This document shows positions 50,347 to 58,596 of a stretch of DNA of 64,000 bases, piece after piece. Within the stretch, counting starts at the first letter, position 1. Each line of letters opens with the position of its first letter. The translations under genes were made by a program, and so were the position numbers. The stretch spans positions 4,278,001 to 4,342,000 of the forward strand of contig NZ_CP110012.1 of NCBI RefSeq assembly GCF_025947365.1, in the 5' to 3' direction. The DNA comes from Flavobacterium sp. N502540. Lineage in GTDB: Bacteria > Bacteroidota > Bacteroidia > Flavobacteriales > Flavobacteriaceae. The notes under the pieces were generated by a model. That model worked only from the letters and a program-made list of their open reading frames with translations. It was not told where the DNA came from and did not search any database.

Positions 50347-51915
50347 TTAAGAACTACAGGAAAGCATAGAACATCCAACTTTTGAGCGGGCCCAATCCGG
50401 ACGTTTGGCAAACCATTTTTGAAATTCCGGCTGTTCTTCATACGGTTTTTGCAGAAGCTGATACAATTCATCAATTAAAGAATAATCCTCTTGGTCTGCG
50501 GCATCGATAGCCAATTGCGCCATATAATTTCGAAGTACGTACTTTGGATTTATAGTGTTCATTTTCTCAGAACGCTCTTTGTCAGAAAGCGGTTCTGTAT
50601 GAAGTCTTTCGATATAAAGAGTAAACCATTTCTGCCATGATTCTAAAATTGTACCTGAAATTTGTTCGGGAATATAAAACGAATCCTGAATTCTTTCGAT
50701 TGCTTTTTCAGGAGAATCTGATTTTTGTACGTTGTTTAAATTTCGGAAAAAGATCGTCATGTCTGTTTCAGACAGCTGCAAAACGGTTTCCAAATCGTCA
50801 ATTAACGTATTATCAGTTTCGGTTGAAATAAATAAGCCTAATTTGCTTAAAAACATATCCTTATAATCAGATTCAAAATCAATCATAAAAGACTCCAGAA
50901 TTTTTTCTAAAGGTTCTGCTTCATTGATTAAAGGGTAAATGGCATTGGCCAATTGGTACAAATTCCATTGCGCAATCTGCGGTTGATTTCCAAAACGATA
51001 TCTTCGGTATTGACTGTCGGTGGTGTTTGGAGTCCAGTTTGGATCGTAATTTTCCAGCCAGCCATAAGGACCATAATCAATCGTAATTCCGTGAATTGAC
51101 ATGTTGTCGGTATTCATTACTCCGTGTACAAAACCCACACGCTGCCAATGCAGAATCATTTCGCGGGTTGTGTCGGCTACTGTTTTAAAAAACTGCAGGT
51201 ATTGCTCTTTAGGCTCTCCTTTTATTTCCGGGAAGTAGTATTTAATGTTGTACTCTACAAACTGTTTTAAATTTTGAAGTTCATTTCGGGCGGTTAGCAT
51301 TTCAAAACTTCCAAAACGAATAAAGGAAGGAGCGACGCGACAAACAATTGCACCTTTTTCATAAGCAGCATTTCCATTGTATAAAATATCACGTAAAACT
51401 TGATCTCCGGACAGTATAAGGGATAACGATCGGGTAGTAGGAACTCCTAAATGATGCATGGCCTCAGCACACAGGTACTCTCTCACAGACGAACGCAAAA
51501 CAGCCAGGCCGTCAGCAGTTCGGGAGTACGGAGTTCTTCCGGCACCTTTTAATTGAAGCATAAAAGATTCATCATTATGTGTCACTTCAGTTAAATTAAT
51601 GGCACGGCCGTCACCCAATTGTCCTGCCCAGTTTCCAAACTGATGTCCGGCATAACACATGGCAAACGGACGAGTTTCAGGTAATATTTCTTTCCCTGAA
51701 AAAACATTCAAAAAGGATTCGGATTGAATTTCATCTGTCGAAATTCCAACCGTTTCCGCTACTTCCTGTGAAGTATGAATCAATTTAGGATTGGATGGTT
51801 TTGTTGGATTTACATACGAGAAAAGCGCATTTGAAACCTGACGAACCTCGTTGGTTTCATTTGGATCTGCTGGCAGTTCAGCAGTAAATCGGTTGTTTAT
51901 TTTTAAATTTTTCAT
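50347..51915 (-). CDS. selO: SelO/YdiU family protein adenylyltransferase
   Basis: A 522-aa pseudokinase-fold protein. MCYAGHQFGNWAGQLGDGRA and LQLKGAGRTPYSRTADGLAV (residues about 85-140) are the family signature, and HGVMNTDNMSIHGITIDYGP is the metal/ATP site near residue 265. SelO proteins transfer AMP to Ser/Thr/Tyr of other proteins in response to oxidative stress. The C-terminus CSMLSCSS retains the Cys at the position used for selenocysteine in some homologues. Upstream of it on the same strand is msrA, a fitting oxidative-stress neighbour, 82 bp away. Confidence 0.93.
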   Translation of the reverse strand: MKNLKINNRFTAELPADPNETNEVRQVSNALFSYVNPTKPSNPKLIHTSQEVAETVGISTDEIQSESFLNVFSGKEILPETRPFAMCYAGHQFGNWAGQLGDGRAINLTEVTHNDESFMLQLKGAGRTPYSRTADGLAVLRSSVREYLCAEAMHHLGVPTTRSLSLILSGDQVLRDILYNGNAAYEKGAIVCRVAPSFIRFGSFEMLTARNELQNLKQFVEYNIKYYFPEIKGEPKEQYLQFFKTVADTTREMILHWQRVGFVHGVMNTDNMSIHGITIDYGPYGWLENYDPNWTPNTTDSQYRRYRFGNQPQIAQWNLYQLANAIYPLINEAEPLEKILESFMIDFESDYKDMFLSKLGLFISTETDNTLIDDLETVLQLSETDMTIFFRNLNNVQKSDSPEKAIERIQDSFYIPEQISGTILESWQKWFTLYIERLHTEPLSDKERSEKMNTINPKYVLRNYMAQLAIDAADQEDYSLIDELYQLLQKPYEEQPEFQKWFAKRPDWARSKVGCSMLSCSS

Positions 51916-51996
51916 TAGAATAATCTTTCTCTGACTCCAGATTAAAACGAGTTCTGTTTGTAGTGTGTTATTTTAAGATGTGGCAAGAATACTTGT

Positions 51997-52530
51997 TTAC
52001 TCCGTTAATTTGTCAGCATACATTTTCTTTAATTTATGAACTTTAGGATCAATTACAATCTGGCAGTAACGTGCTTCCTGATTGTTGTTGTAATAATTTT
52101 GATGGTCTGTTTCAGCTTCGTAAAAAACTTCAAAAGGAACGAGCTGTGTTACAATCGGGTCTTCATAAAAAACTTTTACTTCTTCAAAGACCTTTTCGGC
52201 AATCGCTTTCTGTTCTTCATTATGATATAAAACAATCGAACGATATTGTGTTCCGCTGTCCGCACCCTGACGGTTCAGGGTTGTAGGATCATGACTAGTC
52301 ATAAATATGAAAATCAGGTCATGGTATGAAATTATGTCAGGATTAAAAGCAACTTGTACGACTTCTGCATGACCGGTTCTTCCGCTACATACTTCACGGT
52401 AGGGTGGATTTTTAATGAAACCTCCCGAGTATCCTGATTTTAAGGATTCTACTCCCTTTAAACGCTGAATTACAGCTTCAATACACCAAAAACATCCTCC
52501 ACCAAAAGTGGCAACTGATAAATTTCTCAT
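51997..52530 (-). CDS. msrA: MsrA, peptide methionine (S)-S-oxide reductase
   Basis: A 177-aa enzyme. The active-site motif is FGGGCFWCIEAVIQ (catalytic Cys13, with Cys16). SGYSGGFIKNPPYREVCSGR and HAEVVQVAFNP follow, then HDPTTLNRQGADSGTQYRS, all diagnostic of MsrA. It repairs oxidised methionine. There is no MsrB fusion. Full length; adjacent to selO on the minus strand. Confidence 0.96.
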   Translation of the reverse strand: MRNLSVATFGGGCFWCIEAVIQRLKGVESLKSGYSGGFIKNPPYREVCSGRTGHAEVVQVAFNPDIISYHDLIFIFMTSHDPTTLNRQGADSGTQYRSIVLYHNEEQKAIAEKVFEEVKVFYEDPIVTQLVPFEVFYEAETDHQNYYNNNQEARYCQIVIDPKVHKLKKMYADKLTE

Positions 52531-52682
52531 AAAAAAGTATTGTTTAAGTTTTAATGCCCTATTAATCCGATAGAATATTGTAATAAATTATAAGTAAAAA
52601 GATAGTTAAGATAAAGATATTAAACAGTTTTTTGTTCTTTGAAGTTTATAATTGATAAATTCGCAATTCTATAAAAAAGCAA

Positions 52683-52690
52683 TATATTTG
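52683..52690 (+). promoter_or_regulatory. Candidate -7 box for the class V aminotransferase gene
   Basis: TATATTTG matches TAnnTTTG and lies 22 bp before the ATG at 52712. No TTG at the right distance is seen. It supports the shorter start against the in-frame ATG at 52652. Confidence 0.4.
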
Positions 52691-52711
52691 CAATTAAACT
52701 CAGGCACACTA

Positions 52712-54199
52712 ATGAACAGCAAAAATAGTACCATCACTTTAGAAACCTATTTTCAGGATTTTAGAAAGAATATTGTAGGAATTAATCAGGAATTTTCCTC
52801 TCCGTTTGGCAAAAAGCAGATTATTTATACCGATTGGACTGCCAGCGGAAGGTTATATCGACCTATTGAAGAGAAAATTCTTAACGAATTCGGACCTTTT
52901 GTAGCCAATACACATACAGAAACTACTGTGTCAGGTACCGCCATGACAAAAGCTTATCATCATGCCAGATCGATCATCAAGCGTCATACCAATGCAAGCA
53001 ATGATGATGTTTTGATCACAGACGGAACCGGAATGACGGGTGTTGTCAATAAATTTCAGCGTATTCTGGGTTTAAAAATTCCGGAGAACCTGAAAGATTG
53101 TACTGTTGTTCCTGCTGAAAAGCGTCCTGTTGTTTTTATTTCTCATATGGAGCACCATTCCAATCAAACCTCCTGGCTGGAAACCATTGCGGATGTTGAA
53201 ATTATTCCATCTTGTGAAAAAGGCCTTTTTTGTCTGGATAATTTAGAGCAACTACTAGAGAAATACAGTGAAAGAACTATTAAAATTGCTTCTATAACCT
53301 CCTGTTCGAATGTTACAGGTTTAAAAACACCATTTCACGAAGCTGCAAAATTGATGCACAAGCACAATGGTGTTTGTTTTGTTGATTTTGCCTGTTCAGG
53401 ACCTTATGTAGAAATTGACATGCATCCTGAAGATCCGGAAGCATATCTGGATGCAATTTTCTTTTCTCCGCACAAATTTTTAGGAGGTCCCGGAACTTCG
53501 GGCGTTTTAATTTTTAATAAAAAACTATACAACAATATGATTCCCGATTGTCCTGGTGGAGGTACAGTAAGCTGGACCAATCCATGGGGCGAACATAAAT
53601 ATATCGACAACATTGAGGATCGTGAAGATGGCGGTACTCCGGGTTTTCTTCAGGTAATTAAAACGGCATTGGCAATTGAGCTGAAAGAAGAAATGGGAAT
53701 CGAGAATATTCTACAACGTGAACATGAGATTGTAGAGTATGTTTTTAATGAACTGGATTCTGTTTCCAATATTAAAATTCTGGCAGGTCAACATAAGGAC
53801 CGTCTAGGGGTTGTTTCGTTTTTTATTGAAAATCTTCATTTCAATTTAGGAGTGAAATTACTGAATGACAGATTCGGAATTCAAACCAGAGGTGGATGCA
53901 GTTGTGCGGGAACGTATGGGCATTTCCTATTGCACGTAGATCAGGAAACATCTAATAAACTGGTGAACGAAATTACGATTGGAGATTTAATTAAAAAACC
54001 GGGATGGATCAGAATGTCAATTCATCCAACTACTACCGATAAAGAAATTGCTTTTGTTTGTGAAAGCATTAAAGATTTAGCGAAAAATCACGAGGAGTGG
54101 GCTTTGGACTATTCTTATAATAAAAATACAAATGAATTTGTTCACAAGAACGCTGGTTCGTTTGAAGACGATTTAGTGGCCGGATGGTTCAAATCGTAA
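52712..54199 (+). CDS. Class V aminotransferase (cysteine desulfurase-like)
   Basis: A 495-aa PLP enzyme. The fold-type I pattern is clear: YTDWTASGRLYRPIEEKI near the N-terminus, THTETTVSGTAMT, the cofactor Asp segment VCFVDFACSGPYVEIDMH, and the PLP lysine in FFSPHKFLGGPGTSG (Lys255). A Cys in GGCSCAGTYGHFLLH near the C-terminal domain is placed where cysteine desulfurases have their reactive Cys, so a desulfurase or kynureninase-like role is possible. The protein is about 80 residues longer than classical IscS/SufS. Substrate not determined. Confidence 0.85.
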   Translation: MNSKNSTITLETYFQDFRKNIVGINQEFSSPFGKKQIIYTDWTASGRLYRPIEEKILNEFGPFVANTHTETTVSGTAMTKAYHHARSIIKRHTNASNDDVLITDGTGMTGVVNKFQRILGLKIPENLKDCTVVPAEKRPVVFISHMEHHSNQTSWLETIADVEIIPSCEKGLFCLDNLEQLLEKYSERTIKIASITSCSNVTGLKTPFHEAAKLMHKHNGVCFVDFACSGPYVEIDMHPEDPEAYLDAIFFSPHKFLGGPGTSGVLIFNKKLYNNMIPDCPGGGTVSWTNPWGEHKYIDNIEDREDGGTPGFLQVIKTALAIELKEEMGIENILQREHEIVEYVFNELDSVSNIKILAGQHKDRLGVVSFFIENLHFNLGVKLLNDRFGIQTRGGCSCAGTYGHFLLHVDQETSNKLVNEITIGDLIKKPGWIRMSIHPTTTDKEIAFVCESIKDLAKNHEEWALDYSYNKNTNEFVHKNAGSFEDDLVAGWFKS

Positions 54200-54208
54200 A
54201 AACAAATC

Positions 54209-54239
54209 AACCAGACAGGTTTTAAGAACCTGTCTGGTT
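54209..54239. terminator. Hairpin at the convergent end of the aminotransferase and NTF2-like genes
   Basis: A perfect 13-bp stem (54209-54221 with 54227-54239, loop TTAAG) lies 10 bp after the aminotransferase stop. The stop codon of the minus-strand NTF2-like gene (54222-54224) is inside the loop. T-tracts are weak on both sides, so termination efficiency is uncertain. Confidence 0.6.
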
Positions 54240-54701
54240 TGCCTGAAATTTTTTTAGGGACAAGAGTGCCTGTTCTTGAATTTTGCCTTGAAAAAATCCT
54301 GTCCAGCCCATTAAATATCCGGTAAAACCGAAAGCCTGTTTCGACCATTTCCAAACATCGAAACTGTCTGTATGTTTGATAATCAGGCCATCCTGAAAAG
54401 CAAATTCAGCGGAAATACGATTGATTACCTTTCTGTTGGTTTTGCTGAAATTATAAGTTGCAACCCATTTTGCGCTACCTGAAGAGTCATCGGCTTTAAT
54501 ATCTGAAAATTCAATTTTAATGTTGCCTTTACTTTTCAAAATCAACATTTCCCACATTTTAGAAACCTGTTCTTCTTTTAGTAAACCAAAGGCCGGATCG
54601 ATAAAATGAATTTTTGGATGGTAACATTCGCTCATTGTTTTAGCATCGGCATTGGCAAAAGCAGTATAGAATTTTGTAATTAAAGCTTCATTCGAATTCA
54701 T
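54222..54701 (-). CDS. NTF2-like/SnoaL-fold protein
   Basis: A 159-aa soluble protein. The opening EALITKFYTAFANADAKTMS and CYHPKIHFIDPAFG are typical of the SnoaL-like polyketide cyclase superfamily, with the conserved pattern of YHPxxxFxDPxF, and the sheet ends in WVATYNFSKTNRKVINRISA. No catalytic role can be assigned. It is the last gene of a minus-strand series, 52 bp after the 175-aa exported protein. Confidence 0.8.
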   Translation of the reverse strand: MNSNEALITKFYTAFANADAKTMSECYHPKIHFIDPAFGLLKEEQVSKMWEMLILKSKGNIKIEFSDIKADDSSGSAKWVATYNFSKTNRKVINRISAEFAFQDGLIIKHTDSFDVWKWSKQAFGFTGYLMGWTGFFQGKIQEQALLSLKKFQANQTGS

Positions 54702-54753
54702 AAAAATGTTGTTTAGATTATAAATATAGAATTTATTGTACTAAAAAAGGTAC

Positions 54754-55281
54754 TTACAGGACACTAATTGCGGCAGCAGTATCAAAAGTTTTTTTAGATT
54801 TATCGAATGCTGTTGAAAAGTACGCCATTCTGTTTAAAGCGGTAAAGTAACCGGTCTGATCACCAAAAGCGGCTGTATTGTTCGCTTTAATGATAAAGCG
54901 GATGGCTTTAATATCTGTTTTCTTTAGTTTTACCATTTCAGCAGGGGTGAAATAGTAATAACTAGTAGTTTTTCCGTCAAGGGTTTCTTTGATGTTTTTG
55001 TCCACACAAGCAATTACATCTCCATTAACAAGGTCAACGTATACGCCTCCTGAGATTTGAGTTTTATCATTAGAAATTCCTATTGATAGTTTTAAAACCC
55101 CTCCTTTGTCTGTTTTCGCAATCTGAACTTCCGTTTCGCCGGTAAACACATATTTTTCACAAATAAAAGTATAATTAGTTGTTGCCGGAAATGGTTTAGA
55201 GCCTTTTATACTTATGGTTTGCTGTGCATTTACGAAACCGGAAATTAACAATACGATTAAAAGAGACAGTTTTAAATTCAT
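54754..55281 (-). CDS. Exported protein of unknown function (175 aa)
   Basis: I do not recognise this protein. Signal peptide MNLKLSLLIVLLISGFVNAQ is clear. The mature part is beta-rich (GETEVQIAKTDKGGVLKLSI, GGVYVDLVNGDVIACVD) with a helical C-terminus; two Cys (TFICEKY and VIACVD) could form a disulfide. It follows the lipoprotein gene by 10 bp in a five-gene minus-strand run, suggesting a shared envelope role. Confidence 0.75.
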   Translation of the reverse strand: MNLKLSLLIVLLISGFVNAQQTISIKGSKPFPATTNYTFICEKYVFTGETEVQIAKTDKGGVLKLSIGISNDKTQISGGVYVDLVNGDVIACVDKNIKETLDGKTTSYYYFTPAEMVKLKKTDIKAIRFIIKANNTAAFGDQTGYFTALNRMAYFSTAFDKSKKTFDTAAAISVL

Positions 55282-55291
55282 AGGTTTTACT

Positions 55292-55768
55292 TTATTGTTC
55301 TGTTATTTTTGAGTCAAATTTTTCGTCCCAATCCATTGATTTTATAGCTGAGATCAGATTATCTTCATTTACAAAAATGCGCAATTCTTTATTGGCTACT
55401 TTTTTGGTGTACAGCGCATGATATCGATAAATAACCTCTTGCCTGGTTCTGTAAACACCGTCCAGTTTTAAATCGATGAAACTTCCATAGTATTGTCTGA
55501 ACCTTTGACAGGTTTTGGTCAGACGTTCTTCGGTCGTATTCTCCATTACCGATTTGGTGACTTCAGTCTCGTTAAAAGGTTTGAATTTTGAGGAATTACA
55601 GGTTTCCAGTACCCTTTTTCCCAATTCATACGCTTTTTTCTGCTGATTGGAATTTATTTCGGCAGCAGTGACTTTTTTGATCTTTAAATCTTCAGTATCT
55701 CTGTGGATTGTTTTCGATTTACATCCCATTAACAACAACAAACATATAATCAATCCTGCTTTCTTCAT
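55292..55768 (-). CDS. Lipoprotein of unknown function (158 aa)
   Basis: The N-terminus MKKAGLIICLLLLMGCKSK has a proper lipobox (LLMGC, Cys16) and then Lys/Ser. The mature part is mainly helical and charged, with a Cys pair (LETCNSSKF and LTKTCQRFR). I see no known domain. It lies between the M23 peptidase (6 bp) and the 175-aa exported protein (10 bp), so it is an operon member. Confidence 0.8.
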   Translation of the reverse strand: MKKAGLIICLLLLMGCKSKTIHRDTEDLKIKKVTAAEINSNQQKKAYELGKRVLETCNSSKFKPFNETEVTKSVMENTTEERLTKTCQRFRQYYGSFIDLKLDGVYRTRQEVIYRYHALYTKKVANKELRIFVNEDNLISAIKSMDWDEKFDSKITEQ

Positions 55769-55774
55769 AACTAT

Positions 55775-56452
55775 TTAAGTAATTTTTAATAATAAGTTGG
55801 GGTCAGGGCAATTTTCAATGTAAAAGTTCAAATCGTTGGTATTGCATACTCCTGGATAATCGCCGGAGTAGTTTTCGATGTTTCGAATAATCTGAAAGTG
55901 TACGTGTGGAGGATAGTCTCCGTTAACGGACGAACTTCCCAAGGTTCCAATCTTTTGACCTTTATTAAAAAATTTCCCAACACTGAGGTTCTCTATACTT
56001 TCTAACGATAAATGTCCGTATAAAGTATAAAATTTCTCATTTTCTATCCGATGCTCTAGAATGATGGTCGGACCATAATCTCCCAGGCCAATATTGTTTT
56101 TAAAGCTGTGTACTTTTCCATCAAGCGGTGCCAAAACTGCTGTATCCGGTTTTGTCCATAAGTCCAATCCTATATGAATGTTGCGTTCCGGAATAGAACT
56201 GTTTTTAAAAATAGTACTGCGCTGATAAAGAGTTCTTCCTTCAATATAACCACCAAAGGCTACTTCGGCATCATTTTTTTCTAAGTAGTCTGAAATAAAA
56301 TCCTCAAATTCCTGGGTACAGGTAGGTTTAAAATCGGCAAGTTCCTGATTGGTTACGGATAAATCTAAAGGGATGTATTTTGAAATATCAATGGTGGAAT
56401 CTATTATTTTAGTGGGAGGTAAGGCTTTTAAAATAGAGGCAAGAGGTTTCAT
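55775..56452 (-). CDS. M23 family metallopeptidase-like protein
   Basis: A 225-aa LytM-type protein. The first zinc motif is HIGLDLWTKPD (His, Asp), followed by VLAPLDGKVHSF, and the second motif is PPHVHFQI near residue 190. YTLYGHLSLESIENLSVGKF carries the conserved His of the middle strand. These are all the M23 ligands, so it could be an active endopeptidase on peptidoglycan or other peptides. No signal peptide or membrane anchor is visible at this start, which is unusual for a cell wall enzyme. It is 4 bp after the methyltransferase-like gene. Confidence 0.85.
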   Translation of the reverse strand: MKPLASILKALPPTKIIDSTIDISKYIPLDLSVTNQELADFKPTCTQEFEDFISDYLEKNDAEVAFGGYIEGRTLYQRSTIFKNSSIPERNIHIGLDLWTKPDTAVLAPLDGKVHSFKNNIGLGDYGPTIILEHRIENEKFYTLYGHLSLESIENLSVGKFFNKGQKIGTLGSSSVNGDYPPHVHFQIIRNIENYSGDYPGVCNTNDLNFYIENCPDPNLLLKIT

Positions 56453-56456
56453 AAAT

Positions 56457-57122
56457 TTAAACTACTTTTTCGATAATTATTAATTCATTGTGAGCTTCAA
56501 CTCGTGGGAGCATTTTTGATGCAAACAGTTTGGGGTCAATTTCAGAAATGTATTTTCGGTTTCGAACATTATGTGCTTCATCTAAAATCATGGTGTTAAA
56601 TAAAACAAATCCGTGATTCTGCAATAAGGAACAAATACGTTCGCTAAAAAAACGTTCGAATAAAAAATTTGGCATTTTGATATCTTCAAAAATATCAATA
56701 ATAATTAAATTATATTTATTTTTTGTTTTTAAAACAAACTCAAAAGCGTCATCAATTACCACTTCCAGTTGTTTGATTTGATTCAGGTTGAAATACTCGT
56801 TGGCTATTTTAATCATTTCGGGGTCAATTTCTACTCCGGTAATTCTGCCTTTATACTGAATTTCGTCCACCAAAGTTTTAACTACACTTCCTCCGGCAAC
56901 TCCCAATAATAAAATATGATCCATTTTAAGAATGGCATCGTATCCAATATTTCGAAGACCATACCTTAAGATACGCTGCAGGCTTCCATAAGAGTAATTT
57001 GTATTTTCAGAATCAAGGACCAGTTCGCCGTTGGCCCAGGTAACTTCGATAATTTTGCTTCTTTGTGATTTTTTTTTGAATATTTTTATAGGAACAATAT
57101 AACTGAACAATTTTTGGATCAT
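56457..57122 (-). CDS. Spermidine synthase-like methyltransferase fold protein
   Basis: A 221-aa Rossmann-fold protein. LLLGVAGGSVVKTLVDEIQY (residues about 71-90) is the AdoMet-binding glycine loop, GVEIDPEMIKIANEYF is motif II, and NLIIIDIFED is the acidic motif. This is the spermidine synthase-like group, but the gatekeeper GGxxG/D-x-x-D active-site residues for putrescine are not clear, so the reaction is uncertain. It heads the five-gene minus-strand run. Its start codon is only 5 bp from that of the divergent acyltransferase gene. Confidence 0.82.
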   Translation of the reverse strand: MIQKLFSYIVPIKIFKKKSQRSKIIEVTWANGELVLDSENTNYSYGSLQRILRYGLRNIGYDAILKMDHILLLGVAGGSVVKTLVDEIQYKGRITGVEIDPEMIKIANEYFNLNQIKQLEVVIDDAFEFVLKTKNKYNLIIIDIFEDIKMPNFLFERFFSERICSLLQNHGFVLFNTMILDEAHNVRNRKYISEIDPKLFASKMLPRVEAHNELIIIEKVV

Positions 57123-57127
57123 TTTAA

Positions 57128-57736
57128 ATGCTTTTACTCAAAAATACCACTTTAAATCTTTTATTTTGCAGTAAAAAAGTAATTAATGAAAAAGCGATTG
57201 TACAAATTCATTTTTTTAAGCTAATGGGCTGGAAAATAGTAGGAGTTGAAAATGCTGAAGTGAAAAAATGTGTGATGATGGTAATGCCGCATACAAGCAA
57301 TCATGATTTTTATTTAGGAATTTTTACCCGTGGAATTTCTGGTTTGGAAATGAATTGGGTGGGAAAGAAAGAGTTATTCCGCTTTCCGTTTGGATATTAT
57401 TTCAGAAATGTGGGAGGAGAACCGATAGATCGCACCGGTGGATTGAATAAAGTAGAATCGATTGCTGCAATTTTTGACCGTAAAGAGGTTTTTCGCCTGG
57501 CTGTAGCTCCCGAAGGAACTCGTAAAGGTGTTAAAGAATTAAAAAGTGGTTTCTACTATATCGCCCTTAAGGCAAATGTGCCCATTATTCCTGTCGCTTT
57601 TGACTGGGGGAAAAAAGAAGTCAATTTAGGAAAACCATTTCTTCCAACGGGAGATTATGATTGTGATTTGAGTGTATTGAAAAAACACTATGAAGGAGTT
57701 TTGGGTAAAATTCCTGAAAACGGATTTTGGAGCTGA
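57128..57736 (+). CDS. 1-acyl-sn-glycerol-3-phosphate acyltransferase-like protein
   Basis: A 202-aa PlsC-family acyltransferase. The catalytic Hx4D motif is MPHTSNHDFYLG (residues about 56-67), followed by the glycerol-phosphate site VAPEGTRKGVKELKSGFYYI near residue 130 and the VPIIPVAFDW motif. It should acylate lysophosphatidate or another lysolipid. Typical homologues start about 10 residues before FKLMGWKIVG, so the first 20 residues may be extra, but there is no alternative in-frame start between the ATG at 57128 and that at 57224. Confidence 0.85.
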   Translation: MLLLKNTTLNLLFCSKKVINEKAIVQIHFFKLMGWKIVGVENAEVKKCVMMVMPHTSNHDFYLGIFTRGISGLEMNWVGKKELFRFPFGYYFRNVGGEPIDRTGGLNKVESIAAIFDRKEVFRLAVAPEGTRKGVKELKSGFYYIALKANVPIIPVAFDWGKKEVNLGKPFLPTGDYDCDLSVLKKHYEGVLGKIPENGFWS

Positions 57737-57822
57737 TTTTTTTGCTGTAGATTCCGTCACGTGAGAATTGCTTAAATGAAAAATAATTTTAAAGTTTTTC
57801 AAATACTCAAAAAAAATCAAAC

Positions 57823-58284
57823 TTAGGGAACGTAAGTCTTGAAAGTTCCATTTTTATAAAATACCACTATTTTTTCAATTTCATTTTCTGCAGTATTTAA
57901 ATTTTGATTTTTAATTTCTGCAGAGGATGTATTTTTCGTTTTTCCATTTTCTGATAAAGAATTTCCTGAAGCAGAATTTTCGTCAAATGAAATAGGGGGA
58001 AGAGATTTTGTAAATTCAGGCACCGATTCATTTTTCTTTAGATCGGAACTGTCTTCTGTTTTTGGAAAATTTCCTGTACCATTTAAAATCCAGTACAAAT
58101 CAATTTCAGGAAAAACCTCCAAAATCTTGAGTACAAAATCTAAGCTGGGTTTGTTTCTGCCGGAAAGCAGGTGAGACATACTGGAACGCTGAACTCCGAT
58201 TCGGTCTGCGAAAGAAGAAGCATTTAAGGCGTAATAGTCTAGTATAATTTCAAGCCGTTTTACAAAATCGTCGATGTTTACCAT
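57823..58284 (-). CDS. XRE family transcriptional regulator
   Basis: A 153-aa protein. Residues about 8-65 are a helix-turn-helix of the Cro/CI (XRE) type: ASSFADRIGVQRSSMSHLLS, GRNKPSLDFVLKILEVFPEI, ending in the common Bacteroidota motif DLYWILNGTGNFP. The remaining 80 residues are polar and low-complexity (Ser/Asn/Lys/Glu-rich), ending KIVVFYKNGTFKTYVP. The start codon lies inside a palindrome TTTAC-N4-GTAAA, repeated several times in the 312-bp spacer towards the M14 gene, so the protein may control itself and that gene. Confidence 0.87.
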   Translation of the reverse strand: MVNIDDFVKRLEIILDYYALNASSFADRIGVQRSSMSHLLSGRNKPSLDFVLKILEVFPEIDLYWILNGTGNFPKTEDSSDLKKNESVPEFTKSLPPISFDENSASGNSLSENGKTKNTSSAEIKNQNLNTAENEIEKIVVFYKNGTFKTYVP

Positions 58285-58583
58285 TGTAAATTACTGTTTA
58301 GAAATCCACTGTTTACAAATGTAATCAAAAGCAGTGCACAAAACAATTTAAGAGTTGAAAATCTTCAATTAAGTCTTAAAAAATCGCATTCATTGCTTTA
58401 ATTGATTGTTGTTAATTGATTGAAAAGTAAAGGGTTGTAGTCGATGTATTAAAGTTGTAACTAATGTTTATTGGTAAAAAGAAAGGTTTTTGAAAAACAG
58501 AGTGAAAACTGTTTACAATTCTAAATTAATTTGTTTACAAAACATTTACAATTGTAAAAATAAAGATGTTTACTTTTGTAAAC
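58277..58583. promoter_or_regulatory. Cluster of TTTAC-N4-GTAAA operator-like sites between XRE and M14 genes
   Basis: Perfect sites are at 58277-58290 (over the XRE start codon), 58545-58558 and 58568-58583 (GTTTAC-N4-GTAAAC). Near-perfect ones are at 58312-58325 and 58512-58525 (4/5 in one arm), plus a half-site at 58534. TACTTTTG at 58571-58578 matches the -7 consensus for the M14 gene and lies inside the last site. The pattern suggests repression of both divergent genes. Which protein binds is inferred from proximity. Confidence 0.65.
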
Positions 58584-58596
58584 TAATCAAAACACG

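Noticed and set aside
54222..57122. Interpretation of the five-gene run as a defence system
   Set aside because: No nuclease, NTPase, toxin or sensor domain typical of defence systems is present; envelope roles are more likely.
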